Below, one piece after another: positions 15,121 through 23,460 of a DNA stretch of 26,056 bases; the first letter of the stretch is position 1; each line of letters starts with the position of its first letter. A model generated the notes under the pieces. It saw only the letters and a list, made by a program, of their open reading frames with translations, was not told the DNA's origin and did not search any database. The position numbers and the translations under genes are program-made. Origin of the DNA: DATAWZ01 sp036266975 (GTDB taxonomy: Bacteria; Actinomycetota; Thermoleophilia; Solirubrobacterales; Solirubrobacteraceae); NCBI GenBank assembly GCA_036266975.1, contig DATAWZ010000065.1:1-26056 (forward strand), given 5' to 3'.

Positions 15121-18100
15121 TCAGCAGGCCGTCGGCGCACCGCCGGCGGAGCAGGTGGTGCTCAGCAGCGGCGCCTTTCCGCTGCGCAGCGTGTACACGG
15201 AGGTCCGCACGAGGTTCGGCGGGCTCTCGATCGCCAGCGTGATCTGCGTGCCCGCCGCGAGCGGGACGTCGCCGAACGCGCCGCTGAGGTTGTAGTTGCC
15301 GCCGGCCGGGAGCGACACCTCGTCGTGACCGAACGGGCACACGCCGTAGATCGCTGAGCTGCAGCTCAGCGAGATGGTCGTCCCCGCGGGCGCGCTCTCC
15401 ACGCCGAACCGGGAGATCAGCGTCTTGCCGTCGGCGAGCGGCGTGAAGCTCCCGACCGGCGAGGGCGACGGTGAGGTGGCGCCCAGCGCGGGGAGCGGGG
15501 TGGAGTCGAACGCGGGCAGACGGGGCAGGACCCCCGGCCGCGGCGCCGTCGCGCCGGCGGGGGCGGCGACGAACTTGCTGTGGGCGGCCTTGACGATCGT
15601 CTTGCGGTGGTTGCGCAGGCTCTCGACGACGACCGAGCCCTGCTGGACCGTCGTGCGGGTGCCGTTGCACTGGTTGGTGACCGTCCAGCTCGTGCCGCGC
15701 ACCGTCGTCAGCGAGTACTGGCCCTGGGTGATGAAGGCGCCCCGGACGGCACTCGTGAGCCGCCCGATGACCCTGTGGGACAGCTTGGTGTGCGTGGAGG
15801 GCTTGTGGTGCGGGGTGGCGCGGCGGTCGCTCGCGCTCGCCGTGCAGGCCGTGGGGCCGCCGCTGTTGATGACGTCGATCTGGGTCAGCGCGCCGAGCGA
15901 GACCTCCTGTCGGGCCTGGAACAGGCCGGTGAAGTCGCCGGTCTGGACCGGGCCGCGCGGCACGGCCGTGAACAGACGCGCGACGCCGCGGGTCGAGTCG
16001 ACGATCGAGCCGGTCGGGATCTCGGCGGCGCTGCGCAGCGGGATGAACACCCCGCGCGGGACGGTGGCGATCGCGCGGTCGGTCGCGCCGGCGCCGGCGG
16101 GGATCTCCACGTACACCTCCCCGGACTCCGGGGCGATGTTGAAGGTCTGTGCGTAGACCGGGCCCGGCAGGACGGTGTAGGTGAGCGTCCCGGTGCCGGT
16201 GCCGCACGCGTTGGTTGCCGCGCGGGTGATCGTGAACGTCCCCGCCGTTGCCGTCGACAGCGGCAGGTCCGGCGTCGAAGGGTCGCTGGCGAGATCCCCG
16301 CCGGTGGCGGTGACGGCGGCCGCGGCGGACGCGCCGAGCACGTAGAAGCTCACGCCCTGCACGGCGGTGATCGACACGGTCGGCGTGCGCTCGTTGACCA
16401 CCGTCACCGTGTGGTGCGTGCTCTCCTGTACGCCTATCTGGTCCTGCGCCCAGAAGCTGATCGTGTGCGGCCCGGCCGGGTAGGGGATCTGCGCGGTGCC
16501 GCTCGAGCTCGTCCTGACCGACTGCGGGGCGCCGCCGTCGACCGTGTACAGCACGGCCTCGGGCTCGGCGGCGAGCGGAACCTGGACCGATAGCTCGTCG
16601 CTTCCGTTGCAGGAGTTGCTCGTGACCGTCGTGGACGAGCTCGGGAGCGGGATGACCGCATAGGTCAGCGAGCCGCTCGCATCGCCGCACACGTTGCTGG
16701 CCGTCTCGGCGAGGGTGAACGAGCCGGCGGTGGTCGTTGGGAGCGGGACGTCCGGGTTGCTCGGGTCGCTGGTCAGGCTCCCGCCGGCGGCGGCGACGGC
16801 CACCGACGCGGGCGCACCGACGACGTAGGTGCCGACCCCCTGGTTGTCGATGATGCTGACCGTCGGCATCCCGTTCACAAGGGTCACCGTGTGCTGGCTG
16901 GTCTCCTGTACGTCTATCTGATCTTCGGCCCAGAAGGTGATCGTGTGCTCTCCGGCGGGCACCGGGATCAAGGCCTCGCCGCCGGAGTTGGCGGCGGCCG
17001 ACTGCTGCGTGCCGCCGTCGACGGTGTACAGGGCGGCGAAGGGCTGGTCGGCGGTCGGGATCTGCACGAGCAGCTCGCCGGTGCCGGCGCAGGAGCCGTT
17101 GGTCGCCGTGGTCGAGGACGTCGGGTCGGGGATGACGGTGTAGCTGAGCGAGCCGCTCGTGCTGCCGCAGGCGTTGGTCGCGGTCTCGGTGATCGTGACG
17201 GGGCCGGTCGACGAGGTCGACAACGGCAGGTCGCTGGTCGAGGGGTCGGTGGTCAGCCCTGCGCCGGAGGCGGTGACGGTCGCCGAGGCGTTCGCGCCGA
17301 CGACGTAGGTGCTGACCCCCTGGTTGTCGGTGACGGTGACCGTCGGCATGCCGTCGACCACGGTCACCGTGTGCCCCGTGGGCTCCTGGTCGCCGAACTG
17401 GTCCTGCGCCCAGAAGGTGATCGTGTGCTGCCCGGCCGGGACCGGGATGTCGGCCGTGCCCGCGGTGGGAGTTGACAGGCTCACGAGCGTCGACTGCGGG
17501 GCGCCGCCGTCGACCGTGTACAGGACGGCCTGCGGGCCGGCCGGGGCGGTGACCGAGACCGGCAGCTCGCCGGTGGCCGCGCACGTGCCGGTGCTGACCG
17601 TCGTCGAGGAGACCGGCGGCGCAGGCGTGAAGCTGCTCGTGAACGAGACCGTCGCCGACGCGCCGTCGGTGGCCGGGAGCGAGAACGGGATCGCGATGCC
17701 GATCCCGGCGCCCGAGCTGCTTCCGGGGAGGACCGTGTCGTTGAACGTCGAGTTCGTGTCGGTCATCGCCGCGCTCACCGACGAGTAGGAGGACTCGAGA
17801 TACGTCGCCCCCGTCGTGCCGGGATCGGGCGTGAAGGCCATCGTGGCCTGGGGCGGATCGTTGCCGGAGGTCAGCGCGCACTCGGGTCCGGGGTCGGCGT
17901 CGAGCGTTTGGGCGGTCACCACCCCGTAGCTCGCGGTCGACCCGTCCAGCTCGCACGCGCCCGAGTGATAGAGCACGCCGGTGAACAGGAGCTGGTGGGG
18001 CCGCACGCCCGTGCGCGGGCGGACCTCGGATTCGCCGATGGACTGGTTGGTGATCGTGACCGTCGTGCCGTAGGAGTCCGCTCCGGTCACGTAGGTGTCG

Positions 18101-18510
18101 ACCTCGCTGACCTCGACCACGAGCGAGCTGCCCAGCCCCTCGTAGACCGGATCATTGCCCTGGACGTCGGTCGTGAGCGTGTAGGGATCGGTCGCGGTCC
18201 CGGTGCCGGTGAGGGTCTGGCTGACCGGGGTCCAGTCGTAGGTCGTCGTCGGGCCCCCCGACGGGCCGAACAGGTCCTCGGCGGGGAGGCCGGCGTTGTC
18301 GAGGCTCAGCCACGTCCCGCAGTCGCCGCTCGCGAAGCTGGGCGTCGCCTCGCCCGAGAGCTGGACCTGGCAGGACAGGTCGCTGCCGACGTTGATCGAG
18401 CTGATCAGGCTGTCGGCCGGGATCGTCGTGGCGCCGGCCAGCGCGGGCGCGGCGAGGATGACGGCGAGCGCGGCGGCGCAGATCGCCGCGAGCAGGCGGA
18501 TCTGCTGCAT
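15121..18510 (-). CDS. secreted Ig-like repeat / FecR-like protein, paralogue 1 (three repeats)
   Basis: A 1129-residue exported protein of unknown function. The ATG at 18510 begins a clear signal peptide: a short basic start, a hydrophobic Ala/Leu/Ile core and an ALAGA cleavage-like end near residue 26. The longer in-frame extension upstream is Arg/Pro-rich and is rejected. Next come a ~270-residue N-terminal domain shared with the neighbouring paralogue, three Ig-like units of 160-164 residues (301-784), a FecR-like region in two blocks (~790-895 and ~919-986, the latter with T-V-R-G-T-S-W-T-V-T-N-Q-C-N-G-T), a Pro/Ser-rich linker and a ~105-residue C-terminal beta domain with paired cysteines. 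FecR-like domains usually bind peptidoglycan or sugars or act in envelope signalling. No anchor or sorting motif is visible. Confidence 0.85.
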   Translation of the reverse strand: MQQIRLLAAICAAALAVILAAPALAGATTIPADSLISSINVGSDLSCQVQLSGEATPSFASGDCGTWLSLDNAGLPAEDLFGPSGGPTTTYDWTPVSQTLTGTGTATDPYTLTTDVQGNDPVYEGLGSSLVVEVSEVDTYVTGADSYGTTVTITNQSIGESEVRPRTGVRPHQLLFTGVLYHSGACELDGSTASYGVVTAQTLDADPGPECALTSGNDPPQATMAFTPDPGTTGATYLESSYSSVSAAMTDTNSTFNDTVLPGSSSGAGIGIAIPFSLPATDGASATVSFTSSFTPAPPVSSTTVSTGTCAATGELPVSVTAPAGPQAVLYTVDGGAPQSTLVSLSTPTAGTADIPVPAGQHTITFWAQDQFGDQEPTGHTVTVVDGMPTVTVTDNQGVSTYVVGANASATVTASGAGLTTDPSTSDLPLSTSSTGPVTITETATNACGSTSGSLSYTVIPDPTSSTTATNGSCAGTGELLVQIPTADQPFAALYTVDGGTQQSAAANSGGEALIPVPAGEHTITFWAEDQIDVQETSQHTVTLVNGMPTVSIIDNQGVGTYVVGAPASVAVAAAGGSLTSDPSNPDVPLPTTTAGSFTLAETASNVCGDASGSLTYAVIPLPSSSTTVTSNSCNGSDELSVQVPLAAEPEAVLYTVDGGAPQSVRTSSSGTAQIPYPAGPHTISFWAQDQIGVQESTHHTVTVVNERTPTVSITAVQGVSFYVLGASAAAAVTATGGDLASDPSTPDLPLSTATAGTFTITRAATNACGTGTGTLTYTVLPGPVYAQTFNIAPESGEVYVEIPAGAGATDRAIATVPRGVFIPLRSAAEIPTGSIVDSTRGVARLFTAVPRGPVQTGDFTGLFQARQEVSLGALTQIDVINSGGPTACTASASDRRATPHHKPSTHTKLSHRVIGRLTSAVRGAFITQGQYSLTTVRGTSWTVTNQCNGTRTTVQQGSVVVESLRNHRKTIVKAAHSKFVAAPAGATAPRPGVLPRLPAFDSTPLPALGATSPSPSPVGSFTPLADGKTLISRFGVESAPAGTTISLSCSSAIYGVCPFGHDEVSLPAGGNYNLSGAFGDVPLAAGTQITLAIESPPNLVRTSVYTLRSGKAPLLSTTCSAGGAPTAC
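16159..17610 (-). repeat. three tandem 480-492 bp Ig-like repeat units
   Basis: Unit 1 is 17119-17610, unit 2 is 16639-17118 and unit 3 is 16159-16638. Each begins with Ser-Ser-Thr-Thr, contains a YTVDGG motif, a P-x-P-A-G-x-H-T-I-(T/S)-F-W-A-(Q/E)-D-Q motif, a D-P-S segment and ends in (Y/T)-(T/A)-V-(I/L)-P. They are internal coding duplications within one exported protein, related to the two units in the neighbouring gene. Confidence 0.85.
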
Positions 18511-18517
18511 CGGACTC

Positions 18518-18527
18518 GGCAACGCTA
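18518..18527 (-). promoter_or_regulatory. conserved TAGCGTTGCC upstream of paralogue 1
   Basis: On the minus strand TAGCGTTGCC lies 7 bases before the ATG. The other paralogue has TAGCCTTGCC at a similar place. TAGCGT fits a TAnnnT -10 hexamer for a very short leader or near-leaderless transcript. No convincing -35 is seen. Confidence 0.3.
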
Positions 18528-18598
18528 CCCCCACCGGCGTCCGCCGGCGGCGTCCGGGCACTGGTGCGCCCGAAACCCCGCCCAAACCGCCCGGACGC

Positions 18599-21499
18599 TC
18601 AACAGGCCAGCGGCGCGCCTGCGTTGGTGCAGCGGCGGGTCAGCAGCGGCCACTTTCCGGCACGCAGCGTGTAGACGTAGGTTCGCTCGAAGGCGGGCGG
18701 GGCCGACACGACGAGCGTGACCTTCGTGCCCGCCGGCAGCGGCAGGTCCCCGAAGGCGCCGCTGAGGTCATAGCTCCCGCCGGCGGTCAGCCCGGCGCCC
18801 GTGTGCCGGAACGGGCAGGCGCCGGCCTGCGGGGAGGCGCAGGTGAGCGACATGTCGGTCCCCGGCGGCGCGTTCTCCACGCCGAACTTGGTGATCCGGG
18901 TCGTTCCGCCGGCGGCGGGCGCAAAGCTGGTCGACAACGCGGGCAGCTTGCTCGGCAGCGCGGAAGGCGTGGTCGCTGCCGTCTGCGTCGGCCCCTTCTT
19001 GGTCGTCAGTGGCGGCAGGGCGCTGGAGCTGGGCGACGGCAGGCTCGGCAGCTTCGCCGGCCGGGGAGCGGGCGCTCCCGCGGGCGCGGGGACGAACCGG
19101 TGGTGGTGGGCCTTGACGATCCACTTGTGGTGGTTGTGCAGGTTCTCGACGACGACCGAGCCCTCCTTGACCTTCGTGCGCGTGCCGTTGCACTGGTTGG
19201 TGACCGTCCAGCTCGTGCCGCGTACCGTGGCCGCGGCGTACCGCCCGCGGGTGCTGAAGCTGCCGTGCACGGTGCTGCTCAGCAGCCCGATGACCTTGCT
19301 GGAGAGCTTCTTGGGCTTGGTCGCCTTGCCTGGGGTGGCGCGGCGATCGCCGGCGCGGGTCGTGCAGGCGGTCGGCCCTCCGCTATCGATGACCTTGATC
19401 TCGGTCAGCGCGCCGAGCGAGACCTCCTGGCGGGCCTGGAAGAGCCCGACGAAGTTGCCGGTCTGGAGCGGGCCCCGGGGGACGGCGGTGAACAGGCGCG
19501 CGACGCCGCGGGTCGAGTTCACGATCGAGCCGGTGGGGATCTCGGCGGCGCTGCGCAGCGGGATGAACACCCCGCGCGGGAGCGCGCTGACCGCGCGGTC
19601 GGTCGCGCCCACGCCCGGCGGGATGTCCACGTAGACCGTCCCGGTGACCCGCTCGATGTTGAAGGTCTGCCCGTAGACGGGATTGGGCAGGACGGTGTAG
19701 GTGAGCGCGCCGGTGCCGCTGCCGCAGGCGTTGGCCGCCGTGCGGGAGACCGTGAACGTCCCCGGGGTCGCGGTCGACAGCGAGAGGTCGGTGGTCGACG
19801 GGTCGCTGGTGAGCCCGCCGCCGGTGGCCGTGACCACGGCCGAGGCGGGCGCGCCGATCACGTAGCCGGTCGTGTCCTGGCCGTCGGTGATCGACACCGT
19901 CGGCGCGGTCTCGTTCGTCGCCGTGAGCGTGTGGTGGGTGCTCTCCTGCGCCCCTATCTGGTCCTGCGCCCAGAAGCTGACCGTGTGCTGCCCCGCGGGG
20001 ATGGGCACCTCCGCGAGCCCGCTGGCGTTCGTGGCCGCCGACTGCTGGGCGCCGCCGTCGAGGGTATACAGGACCGCCTTGGGCTCGTCGGCCAACGGGA
20101 TCTGGACAGGGACCTCGGAGGTCGCCGCGCATGCGCTGGTGCTGGCGACCGTGGTCGACGAGGTGGGGGCGGAGACGACCGTGTAGCTGAGCGAGCCGCT
20201 GGCGCTGCCGCAGGCGTTGGACGCCGTCTCGGTCACGGTGAACGTGCCGGTCTGCGCGGTCGACAAGGGCAGGTCGGGATTGGACGGGTCGCTGGTCAGT
20301 CCGCCGCCAGTCGCCGTCACGGCCGCCGAGGCGGGTGCGCCGACGAGGTACGTGCTCACGCCCTGGTTGTCGGTGACGAGAACGGTCGGCATCCCGTTGA
20401 CGACGGTCACGGCATGCGTGGTGGCCTCCTGGTCGCCGAACTGGTCCTCACCCCAGAAGGTGATCGCGTGCTGGCCCGCCGGGACCGGCACCTCGGCCAG
20501 TCCGGTGGGGTCGGTCGCGACCGACTGCTGGGCGCCGCCGTCGACCGTGTACAGGACCGCCTGCGGGCCGCCGGCGGCTGTGACCTGGACCGGCAGCCCG
20601 CCGGTGGCCGCGCACGAGCCGCTGGTGACCGTGGTCGAGGATGTCGGCGGCGGGGGCGAGACCGTCGTCTCGAAGGAGACGCTCGTCGTCGCGCCCTGCA
20701 CGGCCGGGAGCGCGAACGGGAACGCGAGGCCGACCCCGGCGTTGGGCGTGCTCCCGGAGACGATCGTGTTGTCGAACGTCGAGTCGGTGTCGGTCATGCC
20801 GGCGGTGATCGACGAGTACGGCCCCTCCATGTAGGTCGGCCCCGGCGAGTCGGGCGTGAGCTGGATGCCGCCGGCCGGCGGACTGTCGTTCGCGGTCAGC
20901 ACGCACGCCGGCGCGACCCCGAAGTGCACGCCGAAGCTCGAGTTCGTGTTGTAGAGCGCGCACCCGCTCGCGTGGTAGAGCACGCCGGTGAGCGAGAGCT
21001 GGTGAGGCCGCACCCCCGTGCGCGGGCGGACCGCCGACGCATCGAAGGACACGTTGGTGATCGTGACCGTCGTCGAGTAGTAGTCCTGTCCGGTCACATA
21101 GGTGTCGACCTCGGTCAGCTCGACCAGCGCGCTCGGCGAGTAGTCCGTGTCGGTCGCGTACACGTCGGTGGTCAGCGTGTACGGGTCGGCCGCCGTGCCG
21201 CTGCCGGTCAGCGTCTGCGTGTTCGGCGTGAAGTCGTAGGTGGTGGTGGGTCCACCCGAGGGGCCGAACAGGTCGTTGGTGTACCCGCTGTCGAGGCTCA
21301 GCCAGGTCCCGCACTCCCCGTCGGGGAGGCTCGGGGCCTCGTCGCCGTTGACCTGGACCTGGCAGGAGAGGTCATCGCCGGTCGTGATCATGCTCAGCGG
21401 GCCCGACGAGGTGATCGACTGCGCCCGCGCCAGCGCGGGCAGCCCGAGCGCGAGCGCGGACGTGCACGTCGCAACGAGCAGGCGAAAGGCCGGCGTCAT
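18599..21499 (-). CDS. secreted Ig-like repeat / FecR-like protein, paralogue 2 (two repeats)
   Basis: A 966-residue paralogue of the gene downstream of it, in the same orientation with an 88-base gap. It starts at ATG 21499 with a signal peptide whose likely cleavage follows ALARA near residue 26. Layout: N-terminal domain (~27-286) with conserved Cys and the S-G-G-P-T-T-T-Y-D motif, two Ig-like units (287-607), FecR-like blocks (~610-820), a Pro/Ser/Thr-rich linker and the same C-terminal beta domain ending in Cys. The length difference from paralogue 1 (163 residues) is about one repeat unit. Function is unknown; cell-surface or extracellular structural, adhesive or sensing roles all fit. 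This family style recalls exported proteins of Thermoleophilia. Confidence 0.85.
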   Translation of the reverse strand: MTPAFRLLVATCTSALALGLPALARAQSITSSGPLSMITTGDDLSCQVQVNGDEAPSLPDGECGTWLSLDSGYTNDLFGPSGGPTTTYDFTPNTQTLTGSGTAADPYTLTTDVYATDTDYSPSALVELTEVDTYVTGQDYYSTTVTITNVSFDASAVRPRTGVRPHQLSLTGVLYHASGCALYNTNSSFGVHFGVAPACVLTANDSPPAGGIQLTPDSPGPTYMEGPYSSITAGMTDTDSTFDNTIVSGSTPNAGVGLAFPFALPAVQGATTSVSFETTVSPPPPTSSTTVTSGSCAATGGLPVQVTAAGGPQAVLYTVDGGAQQSVATDPTGLAEVPVPAGQHAITFWGEDQFGDQEATTHAVTVVNGMPTVLVTDNQGVSTYLVGAPASAAVTATGGGLTSDPSNPDLPLSTAQTGTFTVTETASNACGSASGSLSYTVVSAPTSSTTVASTSACAATSEVPVQIPLADEPKAVLYTLDGGAQQSAATNASGLAEVPIPAGQHTVSFWAQDQIGAQESTHHTLTATNETAPTVSITDGQDTTGYVIGAPASAVVTATGGGLTSDPSTTDLSLSTATPGTFTVSRTAANACGSGTGALTYTVLPNPVYGQTFNIERVTGTVYVDIPPGVGATDRAVSALPRGVFIPLRSAAEIPTGSIVNSTRGVARLFTAVPRGPLQTGNFVGLFQARQEVSLGALTEIKVIDSGGPTACTTRAGDRRATPGKATKPKKLSSKVIGLLSSTVHGSFSTRGRYAAATVRGTSWTVTNQCNGTRTKVKEGSVVVENLHNHHKWIVKAHHHRFVPAPAGAPAPRPAKLPSLPSPSSSALPPLTTKKGPTQTAATTPSALPSKLPALSTSFAPAAGGTTRITKFGVENAPPGTDMSLTCASPQAGACPFRHTGAGLTAGGSYDLSGAFGDLPLPAGTKVTLVVSAPPAFERTYVYTLRAGKWPLLTRRCTNAGAPLAC
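19679..20641 (-). repeat. two tandem ~480 bp Ig-like repeat units
   Basis: Unit 1 is 20162-20641 and unit 2 is 19679-20161. Each begins with Ser-Ser-Thr-Thr-Val and contains the YT(V/L)DGGAQQS and PAGQH motifs. They are homologous to the three units in the adjacent paralogue, giving five copies in the window. Confidence 0.85.
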
Positions 21500-21504
21500 G
21501 GTCG

Positions 21505-21514
21505 GGCAAGGCTA
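21505..21514 (-). promoter_or_regulatory. conserved TAGCCTTGCC upstream of paralogue 2
   Basis: On the minus strand TAGCCTTGCC lies 5 bases before the ATG and matches the element before paralogue 1 at nine of ten bases. It is a possible -10 region of a short-leader promoter. The 97-base gap to the divergent trpD must hold promoters for both directions, but I cannot identify a reliable -35 on either strand. Confidence 0.3.
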
Positions 21515-21596
21515 CGCACGCGCCGGTCGTAACACCGCGCCGGGACGCAGAGTTGCCCTAAGCACCGCCCGAATCGCCATCGGCTACGGTGCCGTC

Positions 21597-22634
21597 GTGC
21601 CCAGCGCGATCCTCACCGACGCGATCGACCGCGTCGCCTCGCGGCAGGACCTCAGCGAGGAGCAGGCGGCGGCCGTGCTCGCCGAGATCATGCACGGCGA
21701 CGTCACCGAGGTGCAGATCGCCGGCTTTCTGATCGCGCTGCGCGCCAAGGGCGAGACCGTCCAGGAGATCGCCGGGCTGGCGCGCACGATGCGCGAGCTC
21801 GCCGCGCACGTCCCGGTCGAGCGCGAGGACCTGCTCGACACCGCCGGCACCGGGGGCGGGCGGCGCACGTTCAACGTGTCGACCACCGCCGCGCTCATCG
21901 CCGCCGGCGCGGGCTGCGCGGTGGCCAAGCACGGCAACCGCTCGGCGACGAGCCTGTCCGGCTCGGCCGACCTGCTCGAGGCGCTGGGCGCACGCATCGA
22001 CCTCGATCCCGCCGGCGTGGCGCGCTGCATCACCACCGCCGGCTTCGGCTTCATGTTCGCCCCCGCCCACCATCAGGCCACGCGCTACGTGGTGCCCGTG
22101 CGGCGCGAGCTGGCGGTGCGCACGATCTTCAACTTCCTCGGCCCGCTCACCAACCCCGCCGGCGCGCGGCGTCAGCTCATCGGCGTCTCGGACCCGGCCT
22201 ACCTGCCGACGATCGCCGGCGCGCTGGCACTTTTGGGCGTCGACCGCGCGCTCGTCGTCGCCGGCGAGGACGGGGTCGACGAGATCAGCATCACCGCGGC
22301 CACGCGCGCGGTCGAGGTGCGCGGGACCGAGCTGCACGAGCGGCGGATCACCCCGGCCGAGGCGGGGCTGCCGGTCCACGACCACGACGACCCGCAGGTC
22401 GCCACCGCGCTCGCCGGCGGCACCCCGCTCGAGAACGCCGAGCTCGCCCGCCGCGTGCTCGACGGCGAGCAGGGCCCGCACGCCGATCTGTCCCTCATCA
22501 ACGCCGGTGCGGCGATCTACGCCGCGGGCCGCGCCGACTCGATCGCCGAGGGCGTCGAGCGCGCGCGGGCGGCGATCGCCGCCGGCGACGCCACGGCCGC
22601 CCTCGACGGCTTCATCGCCGCTTCGCGAGCGTGA
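21597..22634 (+). CDS. trpD: anthranilate phosphoribosyltransferase
   Basis: This 345-residue cytoplasmic enzyme transfers phosphoribose from PRPP to anthranilate, the second step of tryptophan synthesis. Visible signatures are the PRPP/anthranilate loop D-T-A-G-T-G-G-G (81-88), N-V-S-T-T-A-A (93-99) and K-H-G-N-R-S (111-116), followed by G-S-A-D-L-L-E-A-L-G. The C-terminal part has the conserved FNFLGPLTNPA and G-x-D-E-(I/L) segments. Length is typical. The GTG start at 21597 is chosen because the usual N-terminal helix begins a few residues later and the longer extension reads through the promoter region of the divergent gene. The stop overlaps the trpC start (GTGA). No other trp genes are nearby. 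Confidence 0.95.
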   Translation: MPSAILTDAIDRVASRQDLSEEQAAAVLAEIMHGDVTEVQIAGFLIALRAKGETVQEIAGLARTMRELAAHVPVEREDLLDTAGTGGGRRTFNVSTTAALIAAGAGCAVAKHGNRSATSLSGSADLLEALGARIDLDPAGVARCITTAGFGFMFAPAHHQATRYVVPVRRELAVRTIFNFLGPLTNPAGARRQLIGVSDPAYLPTIAGALALLGVDRALVVAGEDGVDEISITAATRAVEVRGTELHERRITPAEAGLPVHDHDDPQVATALAGGTPLENAELARRVLDGEQGPHADLSLINAGAAIYAAGRADSIAEGVERARAAIAAGDATAALDGFIAASRA

Positions 22635-23410
22635 CGATCCTCGACCGGATCCTCGACGACACGCGCGCGACGGTCGCGCGCCGGCGCGCCGAGCGGCCCG
22701 CGGCCGCGCTCGAGGCGCAGCTCGGCGGGGCCCCGGTCGCGCCTTCGTTCGTCGGCGCGCTGCGCGCCGGCGAGCAGGTGGCGGTGATCGCCGAGCACAA
22801 GCGCCGCTCGCCGTCGGCCGGCCCGATCCGCCCGGGCTCGACGGTCGGCGTTCTCGCGCGCGCCTACGAGCGGGGCGGCGCCGCGGCGATGTCGGTGCTC
22901 ACCGAGGAGCAGCACTTCGACGGCTCACTCCAGGACCTGCGCGAGGCGCGCGGCGCGTGCGCGCTGCCCCTGCTGCGCAAGGACTTCGTCGTGGACCGCT
23001 ACCAGCTGCTCGAGGCTCGCCTGGCCGGCGCGGCCGCCGTGCTGCTGATCGTCGCCGCGCTCACTCCGCCCGAGCTCGCCGAGCTGCACGCGGCCGCGCG
23101 CGAGCTCGCGCTCGACGTGCTCGTCGAGGTCCACGACGAGCGCGAGCTCGACGCCGCGCTGGCCCTGGAGCCGGCGGCGATCGGCGTCAACAACCGCGAC
23201 CTGCGCGACTTCAGCGTCGACGTGCAGCGCACCTTCGCGCTTCGCGCGCAGATCCCGGCGGGCATCGTGGTTGTCTCGGAATCGGGGATTGAAAAGCATG
23301 AGCAGCTGGTGGCGCTTCGGGAGGCGGCGGTCCACGCCGTGCTGGTGGGGGAGCGGCTGATGCGCGCCGCGGACCCCGAGGCCGCCCTGCGCACGCTGCG
23401 CGGCGGCTGA
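22631..23410 (+). CDS. trpC: indole-3-glycerol-phosphate synthase
   Basis: This 259-residue TIM-barrel enzyme converts carboxyphenylaminodeoxyribulose phosphate to indole-3-glycerol phosphate, the fourth step of tryptophan synthesis. The family motifs are present: A-E-x-K-R-R-S-P-S-A-G (54-64, with catalytic Lys57 and Ser60), L-R-K-D-F (115-119), E-V-H (166-168), N-N-R-D-L (187-191) and S-E-S-G-I (216-220). The GTG start overlaps the trpD stop by four bases, so the two enzymes should be co-translated. Length and motif spacing are normal. Confidence 0.96.
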   Translation: MTILDRILDDTRATVARRRAERPAAALEAQLGGAPVAPSFVGALRAGEQVAVIAEHKRRSPSAGPIRPGSTVGVLARAYERGGAAAMSVLTEEQHFDGSLQDLREARGACALPLLRKDFVVDRYQLLEARLAGAAAVLLIVAALTPPELAELHAAARELALDVLVEVHDERELDAALALEPAAIGVNNRDLRDFSVDVQRTFALRAQIPAGIVVVSESGIEKHEQLVALREAAVHAVLVGERLMRAADPEAALRTLRGG

Positions 23411-23460
23411 TCCGCAGCGCTCTTAAGGCTCTGTTCATTGACGTCGGCCACCCTGGAGCG

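Noticed and set aside
18511..18585. 25-residue extension upstream of the ATG at 18510 in the secreted paralogue
   Set aside because: It would bury the signal peptide behind an Arg/Pro-rich lead; the ATG at 18510 gives a standard signal peptide like that of the second paralogue.
16159..20641. Regular repeats as a possible CRISPR or mobile element
   Set aside because: The units are ~480 bp, in frame and protein-coding Ig-like domains; there are no short direct repeats with spacers, terminal inverted repeats or transposase.
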